NCBI GenBank assembly: GCA_963082975.1
Contig: OY720346.1
Location: forward strand, 29,010,720 to 29,074,719
Direction: 5' to 3'
DNA from: Labia minor
Lineage: Eukaryota; Arthropoda; Insecta; Dermaptera; Spongiphoridae
DNA length: 64,000 bases
Positions 32,521 through 44,517 of this stretch are shown piece after piece. Position 1 is the first letter of the stretch. Every line of letters starts with the position of its first letter. The notes beneath the pieces were generated by a model. It saw only the letters and a program-made list of their open reading frames with translations, did no database searches and was not told the DNA's origin. The translations under genes and the position numbers were made by a program.

Positions 32521-33420
32521 TACTTATATTAGAAACCAATATTAAAATTTTTTATAATTGATTTTACAAATTATTACGAATAATTTTTTCATGGAGATCA
32601 TTTGAGTCAAATTTTTTGTCTTGAAAATATATAACAATACTGTACAGTAGAGGTTCTCAAATTATTTTAGAGGTACCTGAACTTTTTGAAGTAAGTTTCT
32701 GTGGTACCAACTTCAAAAAGTTTCATATAATTGAAATTTTTAAGATGTTTTTTATTTTTATTTTCCCTTCTGTAAGTGGCACTGAGGGCATGTTAGACCC
32801 CTTGCTAGACCATTGTAGGTATTATATTTAATAATAACATTTGTAAATATAAATCTTAGCAACATATATATATATTGGTATATAAAACAAATTAACAAGT
32901 CACTTAAGTTATTGTTTTGAGTTTTTTTTATATTATTTGTCATAAAGTAAAAAATAAATAAACAATAGTTGTCTAAAGTTAAATGTATATAAGTTTATAA
33001 TTATAAACTAATTTTATTGGAAAATATTTATAAATTTAAACAATCGCAAATTTTATATAAAAAAAATATTTTTGTATGAATTTAAGGCACTACACTTGAA
33101 AGATGCCGGGATTTGGATTTGACATGAACGCGCCTGGAGAGAGATCTCTCAACTATTAGGGGTTATAGGAAACACATTTGAAAATTTTCTTTCATGATTT
33201 CTTATTATTAATTATTATTAAATATCGCACCAACCAAACCAATTTATCAAACACCTTGAATAAAACTTTTTTTTATGACTAACTCATTTATAAAGTAAAG
33301 GCCTGATATATATAGAGAAAGTCATAGAATTGTAATAGTTCACAAAGAACCATCTTCAAATCCAAATTGTTCTACATAAAATTTAAATTATTAATATATG
33401 TTATTGTTGAATTCTTGAAT
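32521..33420. other. AT-rich stretch with MITE-like fold-back
   Basis: The block at about 32645-32720 (cagtagaggttctcaaatta, then cctgaactttttgaagtaag and cttcaaaaagttt) looks like the end of a degraded hAT-like MITE related to 10621-10692. The rest shows nothing codable. The 61-aa minus frame at 32758-32943 has no support. Confidence 0.4.
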
Positions 33421-34700
33421 TATCTTATCTTATTATGCTAGCTAAAATTGTATATATCTATCTATATATATATATTTCTATATTTCTATATATATATATA
33501 TAACCATTGGTTCTCAAAAACCTCTCTAACGATTTTTTTCAAATTCACACTAGATATAGTATTTATAAAGAAAAATTGAGTTTTATTGATCACATCTCTT
33601 GAAACTTACAGCTTCATTATTAATTTCTTAATTAAAAATTATATATGGGTGTGACGTCATCAATTTTACTCCCGCCTTTTTTTAAAAGATATTGTATTAA
33701 TATTTTTTTTATATTTAAAATATTTTAAAATTTATTATTTAATTTCGAAATAAAATTAAAAATATTTATTTTTAATAAAATATATATATATATTTATTAA
33801 TCTCTCTCAAAAAAAAAATAACAACAAAATAAAAAATGGTTTGCAAATAATTTTTTTTTTTTTTTAATCTATTATTTTTTAATAAATTACTATTTTATAT
33901 TTATTTATTCATTGTTCTTTTATTAAATTTAATATTTATTAATATTATTTATTATTAATTTATATATTGATGACATATGACATTCAAATTGAAATTTGAC
34001 TCCCGCCTTTTTTTAAAAGATATTGTATTAATATTTTTTTTATATTTAAAATATTTTAAAATTTATTATTTAATTTCGAAATAAAATTAAAAATATTTAT
34101 TTTTAATAAAATATATATATATATTTATTAATCTCTCTCAAAAAAAACAAAAACAAAAACAAAAAAAATATAATTTGGAATTTTACTCCCGCCTTTTTTT
34201 AAAGGATATTGTATTAATATTTTTTTTATATTTAATATATGTGTGTGTAACGGGCGGACCATTCCGATATCTGTTTTCATTGCATGAACACATATATCCA
34301 TACATTAAACTTTTTAAAAATTGTTTAAGATTTTCGATAACGATCAGCGCATATTAAGAGGTATAATTTATTTTTTTTATTTTATTAATTACTTATTAGT
34401 CATTAACTAATAATTTAATATTAATTCAAATTTTTTTTTTTTTTTTAATCTATTATTTTTTAATAAATTACTATTTTATATTTATTTATTCATTGTTCTT
34501 TTATTAAATTTAATATTTATTAATATTATTTATTATTAATTTATATATGGACAAATAACACTCATATTGAAATTTGACTCCCGCCTTTTTTTAAAGGATA
34601 TTGTATTAATATTTTTTTTATATTTAAAATATTTTAAAATTTTTTATTTAATTTCGAAATAAAATTAAAAATATATATTTTAGTAATATTTTATAATTAT
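33421..34700 (-). repeat. Repeat C, inverted interspersed units
   Basis: Reverse-complement counterparts of 25228-25900. Units start at about 33660, 34000, 34185 and 34575, each with a ctcccgcctttttttaaa head, separated by partly duplicated AT-rich spacers (attcattgttcttttattaa occurs twice). It has expanded more than the 25-kb locus. A (TATA)n run is at 33460-33500. Confidence 0.75.
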
Positions 34701-34855
34701 AAATTACGATATATATTTATCATTCTTCCAATAAAAAAAAATATTCATGCACTTAGAAACATATCTAATAATACATATTTATGTATTATTGAGGACCCCA
34801 AGTTCCATGCAATGATGCAACATTTAATAATTGTAATAAATAATTAAAGAATTGT

Positions 34856-35206
34856 ATATCAGCTCGGTGTCCCAAGTATTAATATTACCAGCCAAACCCA
34901 ATATAATAATGAATTATTTTTTTTTAACTTAATTACCTAGCCGAGGCTCGGGGTCCCGGTGTGATCTTAATATAATGTCAGAATTAGATAAATAATGTAG
35001 AGAGAAAAATTATTTAAAAATAGATATTTATTTAAATGAAATAAAATTATTTAATTTACAGAATGAAAATGTCTATAATAATGTCTAAACATTTTTTCGA
35101 GCGACAGCTCGGTATCCCAGGTATTAATATTACCAGCCAAACCCAATAATAATGAATCATTTTTATTAACTTAAGTACCGAGCCGAGGCTCGGGGTCCCG
35201 GTACTA
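34856..35206 (+). repeat. Two tandem copies of the agctcggtgtc repeat
   Basis: Two units (about 34856-34962 and 35098-35206) share cagctcggt-tccca-gtatt, attaccagccaaacccaat and ccgaggctcggggtcccggt. Each can fold with agctcgg pairing to ccgagcc. A third, inverted copy is at 24860-24945. Confidence 0.75.
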
Positions 35207-35433
35207 GATATATATGGAAATAAATTTTAATAAAATTATTGTGAAATTTTATCAGAGTTACCAAATAAAAGGTTTTAAAATTATAATTTATTTAGAAAAA
35301 TACAATTATGTAATATGATTAAACATCAAATTAAGAGGATGTATCAACTCTATTTGGTTCTAAGACATGTTAAATAGTCAATGTAGAGGATATATGTATA
35401 TTTTATTATTTTTTTAATTAAATATATGTTGGG

Positions 35434-35497
35434 GATATTCAATTCCTGTGCGGACAGGGATTGGTAGCACTAGTCCACTGCGCTACTATGCTGTGTT
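35434..35497 (-). other. Degenerate tRNA-like sequence
   Basis: On the minus strand gcatagtagcgcagtggact has an excellent A-box (TAGCGCAGTGG). About 35 bp later gaattgaatatcc is a weakened B-box. The anticodon and acceptor stems do not form, so this is a tRNA pseudogene or the head of a dead SINE, not a working tRNA. Confidence 0.35.
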
Positions 35498-38400
35498 CTT
35501 GTTAGTAAAAACTTTTTACATAAACAACATATTTTCTCTCTCGTACACGTTATTTTTACCTTTGTTCAATTCAATTTAATTTTATTTAAATATTATAAAT
35601 ATTACATTTTATAATAAATCCTTTTTTTATCAACTAATTGTTTTTATTCCGACTCTGCTCCATCAATATATATATTGGATTAATTAATAAAAAGTATTTT
35701 TAGTAAAACGTTTAAATTCAATGTATTAAATATTTCATGAATATTTTATTTGAGTAATGCTTGGATATTTAAAAATTAAAAATTAAAGAAAACCCTAAAC
35801 AATTAGGGCATATATATTAAATTGTAAAATTTTCAACTTAAATATAATATTAATAATTAAAAATTTTAAAATACTTATTATTTTTAATCTGATTTTAATA
35901 ATAATTAAAAATTTTTCAAATACTTGTTATTTTTAATCTGATTTTAATAATAATTGTATGTAACAGAGGTTGACGAAACTTTTTCCTTAATCATGTCACA
36001 ACTTTACAAATAAAATTTAAGAAATAACTGTCAATGAAAATAAATAAAAGGAACTTTAAAATAAAATTTAAAATAAAATCTAACAACATTAATTGGAAAT
36101 TCACATTAAAAGTATGAAATTAAATAATTATTTTGAATGAATAAAAAGACATTATAGTAGAAAGTAATTCGTACAAACCTTTATATGTAACATTTTTAAT
36201 TTTTGTTATGATTAATATAAGAAAATTATTTTTTTTTCCCTCTGTAATTTTGTTTGTGAAAAACCGCTATCAAATTCACAGGTGCTACCATCTATACACA
36301 AAGTAAAGAATGTAATTGATTTTTTAGGAATTAAAGTGGTTTTTGAAAAAACAACATACCAAATTATTGTTTTGCCTATGTTAAAGAGGCAGATAATTAG
36401 TTATTAAGAATAGTTATAATTAGCTCATCTCTATCATAAATTACTTTACTTTTTAATTAGTTTAATTCATTTATTATTGTATATCTATTTAAGATTAATT
36501 TCTAAATTATAACTATTCTCTAATGAATGTATTCATCTATAATAAATATTATCCTAAAATTATTTGTGGGAATATTATTATAGTTCTTATTGTTTTCATT
36601 GTCTTCCTCTTAATTAATATTTTATTAAATTCATTATAAGATTTATTAAAATCTCAACGTTCTTATTACCATGTATACTATTCAGTTATATTTGAAAATT
36701 ATTTGTACTTATATTAACTTGTTTAAACAAATACAAAATATCCGAAAATTAACAGGACATTATAGAAATTATTTTTATTTTAAGATTTTAATTAATAATT
36801 ATAATTTTCTAGAGAAAATCTATTAATTTAATTTCAATAAAAATCTTAACATTATGCATTTCAGAATCATCTTTATTTATAACACAGACAGTAGAAGGAA
36901 TTCTTAAAAAAATTACAAATTTGTCAAATTAATGGATAAATTCAACAAAAAATAACTTATTATTTGATTGAAAATAAACAAAATTATTTATTTTACTTGA
37001 TTCTTGTTGAGAACAAAAGTCAATGTTAAAATGAATGGGAGATTATAAAATATTCTTCTCTCTCCCTAAATTGTCGTTGAATATAATTTCCACAGAATGC
37101 TGTTTCCTGTATCCTAATGACATTATACACTTTCATCCACCTTCCTATTATTCCCTTTCCCTACCTCTCTCTTCCTTTTACAATTTTCACTACACATATG
37201 ACAATCGTTTCCAATAAATTTAACGTCATAGAGAGATAGAGAGAGACACACACAAAGCAATTTTCTTTTCAAACAATCCTCCTCCCCTCTTCACCATTAA
37301 GAATCGTTTATTTAAAGCAATCATTTTAAAACAAAAAAAAAATGTCTAGTCAATATATTCGCTATTTTTTATGCAAACGTGCAAAATCAATAATAAAGGG
37401 TAAAATATTCACTCGGTTGTAAATGAGAACAAAGAAATATACAATACAAAATACTTAGTCAACAATTTTCTTTCCGTTTCTTTGAATGAAATTCGATCTC
37501 TATTTCTCTAAAAATGATTATATGTAAATTTGGTATATATAAGAAATATCAAATTGGAAAAATATATTGGTACATATATAGTTTAATCCTAAGGAACAAA
37601 GAACTTGTATATATTTATTTCTAAAATTTCAAAGAAAATTTGAGCCCAAAATTTTGTTAAAGACAAAAATACAATCAATTTTAAAAGAAATATTCATTTA
37701 AATTCCGCTAATTATACCTTTATTATATATATAAAATTAATATTATGTAAAATAATATTTTATTGACTTAAATAAATAGATATTAAAAATGCACATTTAT
37801 ACTTGAGAAATATAATTATAGAAATATCTTCACGAAAATTAAAAAAAAAAAAAAAATATGATATATCCATTTTTAATTCATTATTATTATTTTAAAATTA
37901 TGTTTAAAATGTTTCATGTTTTATAATATTGCAAATCCTCACTGACTAAGCATATTTAGTATATAATAATTATTGTAATAAAATATTAAATTTCGTGATT
38001 TATATATATATATTTGTTGACCTAGTGTAATGAAAAGAACTGTTGGGAAGAGGAATAGGCTAGTAGGTCATTAACATGAAGAAGAGAAGGGAGGGGTAAC
38101 AAGTTGGTTTAGTAAAGGAGTGTCATTAACTAAACGAGGAAGCCAGTTTTTTAATTGAATTATTTGGAAAATGATAAAAAACAAAACAAAAAAATGATTC
38201 TTTATAACGTGATGAAAATATTATTAATGAAATAATTTTCAAAAATTATAATGGATTTATATTATAAAAAATAATAAATAAAAAATATTGTTCAAAATTA
38301 AAAGAGGCCATAGTTAAAAATATTTTATAATGATATTTTCAGAATTTTCAAATAGATAATTTGAGAAATGTTGTTAGTAAAATATTTAAAAAGCAGGAGT

Positions 38401-39011
38401 AGCAGAGAAGTGAAAATGGGACAATTTGATTAACATTGAGTCAACATTTGTGAATATTTTCATATATTAATCCTTCTGTTCAAAATAATGAACCCGTGAT
38501 TAATAAAATTTCGACATGTTTTGATATTTCTAATAAGAACTTAAAAATTAGAAATATGAAAAATTATATTTTAGTACTATAAAAACTAGATTTTAATCAG
38601 GGAAAATTTTTTCATTTTTTTTATAAAATAGAGAAGAATAATGAAATCGAAGAGTTTAAGATGAAATGACAAATTGCTCAAATAGATGAGAGATGAGTAA
38701 ATGCTAACGATAAGTGTTTTTTAAGATGAAATCAATTAGGAAAGTAAAGGACAATAGAACAAGAAAATGCTGGTAAGACAATATAAAGTGGGAGAATTAG
38801 GAGATTATATTTATATACTATATACCAAATGAACAAATTAATAATTATATTGAAATTATTATTAAAAAAGTTGTTCCAATATATCTTAAAAAAGTTTTAA
38901 AATTTTTTTTTATAAAAATAAAAGCATATTTTGACAAGAACTTTAATGGAAAATTCTTTTAACCAATTCTACATTGTAAAATAAATATCTATTGTTAAAA
39001 AATATTACTAG
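35498..39011. other. Long AT-rich gene-free stretch
   Basis: About 3.5 kb with no open frame of coding character and no recognised element. A small tandem duplication (tttttaatctgattttaata, 35880-35945) and a CT-rich patch at 37135-37270 are the only structures. The 60-aa frame at 37035-37217 is a pyrimidine-rich chance frame. Possibly intron leading to the 39.0-kb exon candidate. Confidence 0.5.
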
Positions 39012-39050
39012 TCTGGAGGTCCAAGGGGGGCTTAGCCTTCCGGCTCGATG
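39012..39050 (+). CDS. Candidate 39-bp internal exon
   Basis: A GC-rich island lies between an acceptor (attactag) and a strong donor (gatg/gtaagatcg). Entered with one base it reads LEVQGGLSLPAR plus two bases TG. The next candidate exon at 39409 starts with T, completing a Cys codon and continuing VVFDPPPPGLS then TAA. The matching phases, the strong donor and the very strong downstream acceptor support a real exon pair of a plus-strand gene. The upstream acceptor has a poor pyrimidine tract, and no family is recognised. Confidence 0.4.
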
Positions 39051-39408
39051 GTAAGATCGTTGAAGGTTGTATTAATTAACGATATTTAACATAGAGATTG
39101 TCTTACGATGGAGGGAATGGTGTGTGTTCGGGAAATATTATGTTTCTGGCAAAGGGATATGTTTGTTAATAGTAAGTATATTTGTTTAAATCACTAACAT
39201 TTCTTTGATTGTTCTGTGTCAATAAATTAACAAATAAAGATCCAACTGTTTTTCTCTGTCCTTTTTTAAACAATTTATTTGTGTGATATCAATTGGTTGA
39301 TGTGTGTATAAACATACACGATTCCATTTGGTGATTCCTTTCACTCCGGATGGATAAACTAACTCTCCCCCTCCCCCCCCCCCTTCTCTTTCTCTCCCTT
39401 TCTTTCAG

Positions 39409-39445
39409 TGTGGTTTTTGACCCACCGCCTCCGGGATTGTCCTAA
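39409..39445 (+). CDS. Candidate terminal exon following a 358-bp intron
   Basis: Preceded by an exceptionally strong pyrimidine tract (ctcccccccccccttctctt and on to tttctttcag, AG at 39407-39408). Joined to the exon at 39012-39050 it reads CVVFDPPPPGLS and stops at TAA 39443-39445. An alternative frame (starting WFLTHRLRDCPKANDSY) stays open to 39500, so the frame depends on the upstream exon being right. The GC content is raised through about 39480. Family unknown. Confidence 0.4.
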
Positions 39446-39500
39446 AGCCAATGACTCATATGCTTCACTGCCTCCTAGATTATTGCAAATGCAAATATAG

Positions 39501-39662
39501 CTCATTCTGATTTTATAACAAACACGCTAGTGGCAACATTTATTTATTCAAACTAAGTGATAAGGATTGTATTTGAAAAGCGAACAACTAACATGCAATT
39601 CTTAATAAAATTTAAAAATAAGCATTGAATACAGTCGATAAATTAAAAATAAAGATAAAAAT
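39501..39662. other. Short AT-rich spacer
   Basis: Possible 3' untranslated region of the preceding candidate exon (aataaa occurs at 39546-type AT-rich sites and nearby). Nothing decisive. Confidence 0.3.
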
Positions 39663-40252
39663 CTGGAGTGTCTCCACTCGATTATCTCGCAAATTTGAAT
39701 TGGATTAAATAACATATATTAATTTAAATTAAATTAATTAAATTATAAATTAAAATTAATAAATAATATTTATTGAACCAGCGCATGTTTGCCTCTTTGT
39801 TGATGGCACCACGTCACGTGTTGGCGCGTGAGATTTGCAGTGTTAAAAAATTAATTCTGGTACTTTCAGCGATTCAATCAAGCTGAAATTCTATATATAG
39901 CAGTTTTATACAATTATTAATCATGTGAAAAATTATCAACCATATAACTTTATTTTTACGGTCACTTTAGAAGAAAAAAAATCAAAACGTTGTAGGAAAT
40001 GACCCTCTTCCGGTTGAGCTACATTTCTCAAAAGTTGATAGAAAACTATGAATTTTGAATAATGCCCATGTACCAAATTTCATCATTCTAGCTCAAACCG
40101 TTTTTGCGTAATCTTGGTTACATACATACACACACACACAGAGACATTCTCAACCTTAGTGAAAATGATTCAGGAACCTTCAAAACGTATAAAAACATCA
40201 AAATCTCCTCATCGAAAATTTTCGTGATCGCAATACTATCTCTGGCGAGATA
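39663..40252 (+). mobile_element. Helentron-like element family 1, complete copy
   Basis: The best-preserved copy (590 bp). The 5' hairpin is GGAG-TGT-CTCC at 39666-39676. TATCTCGC at 39683-39690 is matched by the inverted GCGAGATA at 40244-40251. A (CA)n tract near 40127-40141 precedes the 3' third. Internal block cacgtcacgtgttggcgcgt is CpG-rich. No protein. The asymmetric inverted repeats and the 3' microsatellite place it, by inference, with Helentron-derived elements, in parallel with family 2 at 13272. Confidence 0.75.
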
Positions 40253-42359
40253 ACAAAAACAGGACTATCTTATTAATACAAGGTTGACTAAAAAGATGAT
40301 ACAATTACGATATAATTAGGATATAATTACAATATTTTTTTATTTGATATGGCCATTCGATCTCATTGGAAGAAAATTGGAAGGAATCAGCTTATATGAC
40401 AATGTGATTGGGTCACTCTATATAGTAAGAAACAAATTTCATCATTGATTTCATAAGTCATGGTGTGGTAAAGCAAGAATTCGAGGAGTTCTGGTATACC
40501 GGGATATCTATAAAATGATGTACGGACACAATTATTCAAAGAGTTATTATGATCTCTCATCCTTGAATTATTCCAGCAATCTCTCCTATTTATCCCTCCA
40601 ACCATCATCTTTTTTATTTTATAATTTAACTAGAACTGTAGCACAATGGTTATATTTCTTGTCCGTCAATTGAAAAGTGTATCGAAATTAGATATTAATT
40701 TAAAAATACAATTGTTTTGTTTTTTTTATATAAATTTCAATTTGTAGATTAAAATATTCCACTGTCATTTAATTGCGTGTTTCAAATTTGTTTTTATTTG
40801 TTTTTCCATTAACGCTGAATTCGCTTAATAATACATAAATATATACTAAATTTATTCCATCAGAGTGTGCTAACAAATTTCAACAAAATATTATTCCCCC
40901 AAATCTAAATATATTCAAATATATATAACCAGAGGGAGAAAGAGAGATTAATAGGTATTGATTCATTTGTGAAAATAGGGATGAGAACTCAAAATCCAAA
41001 GTCTCCATCTTCTGATCAAGTGTATCATGAATAACCAATGAAGTTGAGCATATAACTACATCTTATAAATAAAATAACTCAATAAGATCAAATATAAATC
41101 CATCAAAATAAAAAAAAAAAACTGAAAATGAATGAATGACCTGTCCATCTACATAAGGGGAAAGGAGGCTCTCTATCTATTGGCTTTCTTCCAGTTAGCC
41201 ATTTGAGATGTGACAAGATCAATATTAATAGTCGCTAGTTTCCTTGACATTTATGGATGCCACCCTCAACTGACCACATATTTCTTAAATGTGCCTAAAG
41301 AAATATTTCTTTTTATTCTTATCAAACGAGCTTTTTATTTTTTCTACCAAGAAGGGGTGATGTGGGAGTGAAAAGAAGGGTAGGCAAAGATGAGATGAGA
41401 AACGGAAATAGATATTTATATCGCATCATTAATTGTTTATCATTTTTCAAATGTGAAAATGTATTTCATAAAATTCTATAAATATACTGAATAGTCATTC
41501 ACTTCGTTCTACTTTAATTTCCATTAAGGCGTTTTCTTTAATGACCCTCCACCAAGTAATTATCTGTAAAATGAGAGCGTAGCAACGCTTTTGAATATAC
41601 TTAATAAATATCAAATTACTAATTAGTATTCTTGCTTTATGTATATATAAACTTTTAATTCTGAATTGATAAGTTTCAATTATTTCAATTCTTTTTATCA
41701 TTTATTATTATCAATGTCTGACAGGGGATAGGTCTGGAAAATGTTTATTTTAATCGGAAATTGAGATATTTTGGGAGGAGTTATTTTATAAATATTAATT
41801 TTTTCAATTAAGAAATGACGTATTATTCATCTCTTTATATTATGTTAAAATGTTATTTCACTATTTCTCTATTCTATAATTATTAATTATTTTTTATTGA
41901 AAAAAATAAATAAAACTTCATATTTTATGTGAAATCTTTATCTAGATTATAAAAGCAATAATGTTTATAAATTTCTGATCTCTAATGATTTATTTTTAAT
42001 TCATATATTAGGAACGTTTTGAGTTTATGTTTTTTCTTTGAATAAAATAATTACTTAAATTAATATATATTACTAAATGTAAATAAATATCAGAATAATA
42101 ATCTTGCATTGATTCAATTTTTAATTTGACTTTGGAATCATAACAGTAAATCAAAGTTTAGGTATAATTTATCATACATGTACCATTTTACAAACTAGCA
42201 ACTTTTATCTCACTTGTACAAATTACTTTTATTTTATAATGACCAAAATTGTGAAAACCAAAGTATTAAAAAATACATTCCTTATAATATAATGATGAGC
42301 TTTGATGCACTTCCGAAATGGCCTCCGTGGTTGGATTGAGCATCCCTTGACTATCTATA
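40253..42359. other. Stretch without a supported gene
   Basis: A 73-codon minus frame (40387-40608, MMVGGINRRDCWNNSRMRDH at its start) has a more protein-like composition than most but no recognisable domain or splice context. A pyrimidine tract with ttcttccag at 41188-41196 precedes a short possible exon that stops after 14 codons. Neither is accepted as a gene. Confidence 0.4.
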
Positions 42360-42960
42360 GATCTATCTCTATTGCTCTACGAAACTCGAAAGTTCTTAAT
42401 CGCAGCAACCACATTTCTCCAAGTGCCCTGCCCCTATCCTAAGCAACAAACATCCAACCCCCCTATCTTCTCCCATCCCCGTCCCTTCCTACATTGTTCA
42501 CCCACCGCGTCCTTGGTCTTCCAAGTGGACGTTTCCCAATCGGCATCTCCGCTATTTTATTTTTCGCCATTCTTTCTTCTCCATTCTAGCCACGTGCCCT
42601 AACTATCTCTAAAGAGGTTATTCAATTCCTTATTATGCAGTCTCCGCCATTCTCCGGTGACCTCATCTTTCTTTGGCCCACAAATGCTGCGAAGAATCCT
42701 ATTTTCAAATACTCTAAATCGTCTCTTGTCTCCCAGGGTCAGAGACCACGCCTCATACTCATATAGGCAAAATAATTGTTTTATATATTTTAATTTTGAT
42801 CCCCGTTGATAATAATTTTGACGAGATAAGCCCCTTAGCTGCATGATAACAGGCGAAACAGTCTCGATTTAAATTATTCTCGTATATTATTATCCTTCGT
42901 GATTACAGAATCTAAATATTTAAATTTCTCTACATTTTCATATTCTACGTTTTGTATGTT
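42360..42960 (-). pseudogene. LINE 3' half with reverse-transcriptase relic
   Basis: Minus strand carries RLSRQNYYQRGSKLKYIKQL-like sequence, then EYEAWSLTLGDKRRFRVFEN and KKDEVTGEWRRLHNKELNNL, followed by the 3' tail (actttcgagtttcgtagagc). It is directly upstream of the Helitron at 43006, the same arrangement (LINE minus, Helitron plus) as at 15830-16215, so the two loci share an ancestor in direct orientation. Confidence 0.8.
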
Positions 42961-42968
42961 CACCCCTT

Positions 42969-42970
<2 letters not shown>

Positions 42971-43005
<35 letters not shown>
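42971..43005. repeat. (AT)n microsatellite at a Helitron 5' end
   Basis: About 17 uninterrupted TA units directly abut the TC terminus of the Helitron at 43006. Confidence 0.9.
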
Positions 43006-43008
<3 letters not shown>

Positions 43009-44517
43009 TATATATAAAATTCTCGTGTCACAAAACTTTGAAATCATACTCCTCCGAAACGGCGGACCGATTCTTATGAAATTTTTTTATGTATATTCAG
43101 TAGGTCTCAGGGCATGTCAGACTTCCTTCATAAAACCGCTAATTGGTAAGGTGTGTCCAGGAAGTGCTAATTAATTAAAAATAGTTTAGTTACCATACTA
43201 GCTCATAGAGGCGCTGGTGGCGAAAATTTGAAATCTTATATATACCCTTATAAGAAGCTTCCAAACAATACTGGTTCATGGGTAAACTAGCTAGCTAGCG
43301 CGCCATCTTATAACTTTGCACTCTGAGTTCGAAACTCGCAAAGGCACATTTTTTTCTTTAAGTATTATATATTTTTTTACAAATTTATTAATTTTTATTA
43401 TTTTAATATTTTATAAAATTATTTTATTTTATTAAATTAATTTTATTAAATTAAATTTTATTTTATTAAATTAATAATTATGTCAATTAATTTTTTGTGC
43501 ATAAATAAACATATATAAAAAACTATATGATTAATTGAAATATTGTAAATATTAGAAAAATAAAAATAAAAATATTAATATTAAAAACATCTTTTTTATT
43601 GTTTTCTTTGCGCTGCTAAATGACATGTTTATATCAAATTTTTAAAAATTAATTTCTGCGGTTATTGATTAGATATTAATAAAATTTATAGTCTATGAAC
43701 AGAAATGAAAAATTCTAAAGTCACTTTAGGATTCTAGAGGACATGAAACGCGAATATACGCAAACAAATTTAAATTCTGAGCAATGTGCAGATAAAAATC
43801 TGTTTATATATATTGATATTTACAATATCTCAATTGATCTTATTGGCCTTTTAAACTTTGAAAACATTCACATTACGGCTATAATTTAATACTATTAATT
43901 TTTAAGATTATGTGAGTAAATCATTTTAATTAAGAAAATTTGATCTCATAATTGAATTTTCACGTAAGATTTTAATATATATTTTTTAATATTATTTTTA
44001 TAGTAGTTTAGTGTTATGCTAATTTTATATTTTATTTTTATTTTGTTTACTCTGATTTTTTTTTAAATAAATTAATAACATTTAAAGTAGCATAAAAAAA
44101 TTAATCGAGACAGGAAAATTGATGGGGTTTGAAATTAATAGTGATAAGACAGAATAATTAGTATCAGAGAGAATAATATTTGCAAAGAATTTAAATCGAG
44201 GTTGCAATCGGGAAATTATTATCAAAGGGGATCAAAATTATTAAATTATAGGTCATAAAATAGAGAAGGCTGGGGCCGACAGGGCACATGGCTAGCATGG
44301 GAGAGGAAAATATATTGGTGGGAGTTCGATTGGAAAACGTCCGTTTGGAAGACCAATTGTGAACAGGGTGGACAATGTAGGAAGGAACGTGAGAGAGATA
44401 GGATAGGGTAGGAGTTAGATGGTTATAGCTCAGAATAGGGACACTCGGGGGGGGGGGTACAGGGGGCGGAGCCCCCGTCTAGGTGTGAAGAGCGCCGAAG
44501 GCGGTCTGATCAGCTAG
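43006..44517 (+). mobile_element. Complete non-autonomous Helitron (family 1)
   Basis: The 5' end is TCTTATATATAAAATTCTCG after A, and the 3' end is CTAG at 44514-44517 before T. The 3' end carries the gggggcggagccccc hairpin, gcgccgaaggcg, then tgatcagctag. The 1,512-bp interior includes the block cagggcatgtcagacttcct, a tRNA-like stretch (about 43270-43345, with gagttcgaaactcgc as a B-box-like motif), A/T tandem repeats and, at 44095-44440, LINE reverse-transcriptase fragments with an internal deletion (aattattaaatta joined to taggtcataaaat). No Rep/helicase. A run of 11 G near 44447-44457 precedes the tail. Homologous to the truncated copy 16215-21057. Confidence 0.85.

Noticed and set aside
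40387-40608. 73-codon minus frame with mixed composition
   Set aside because: No motif, no paralogue in the window and no splice signals. Left unassigned rather than called a gene.
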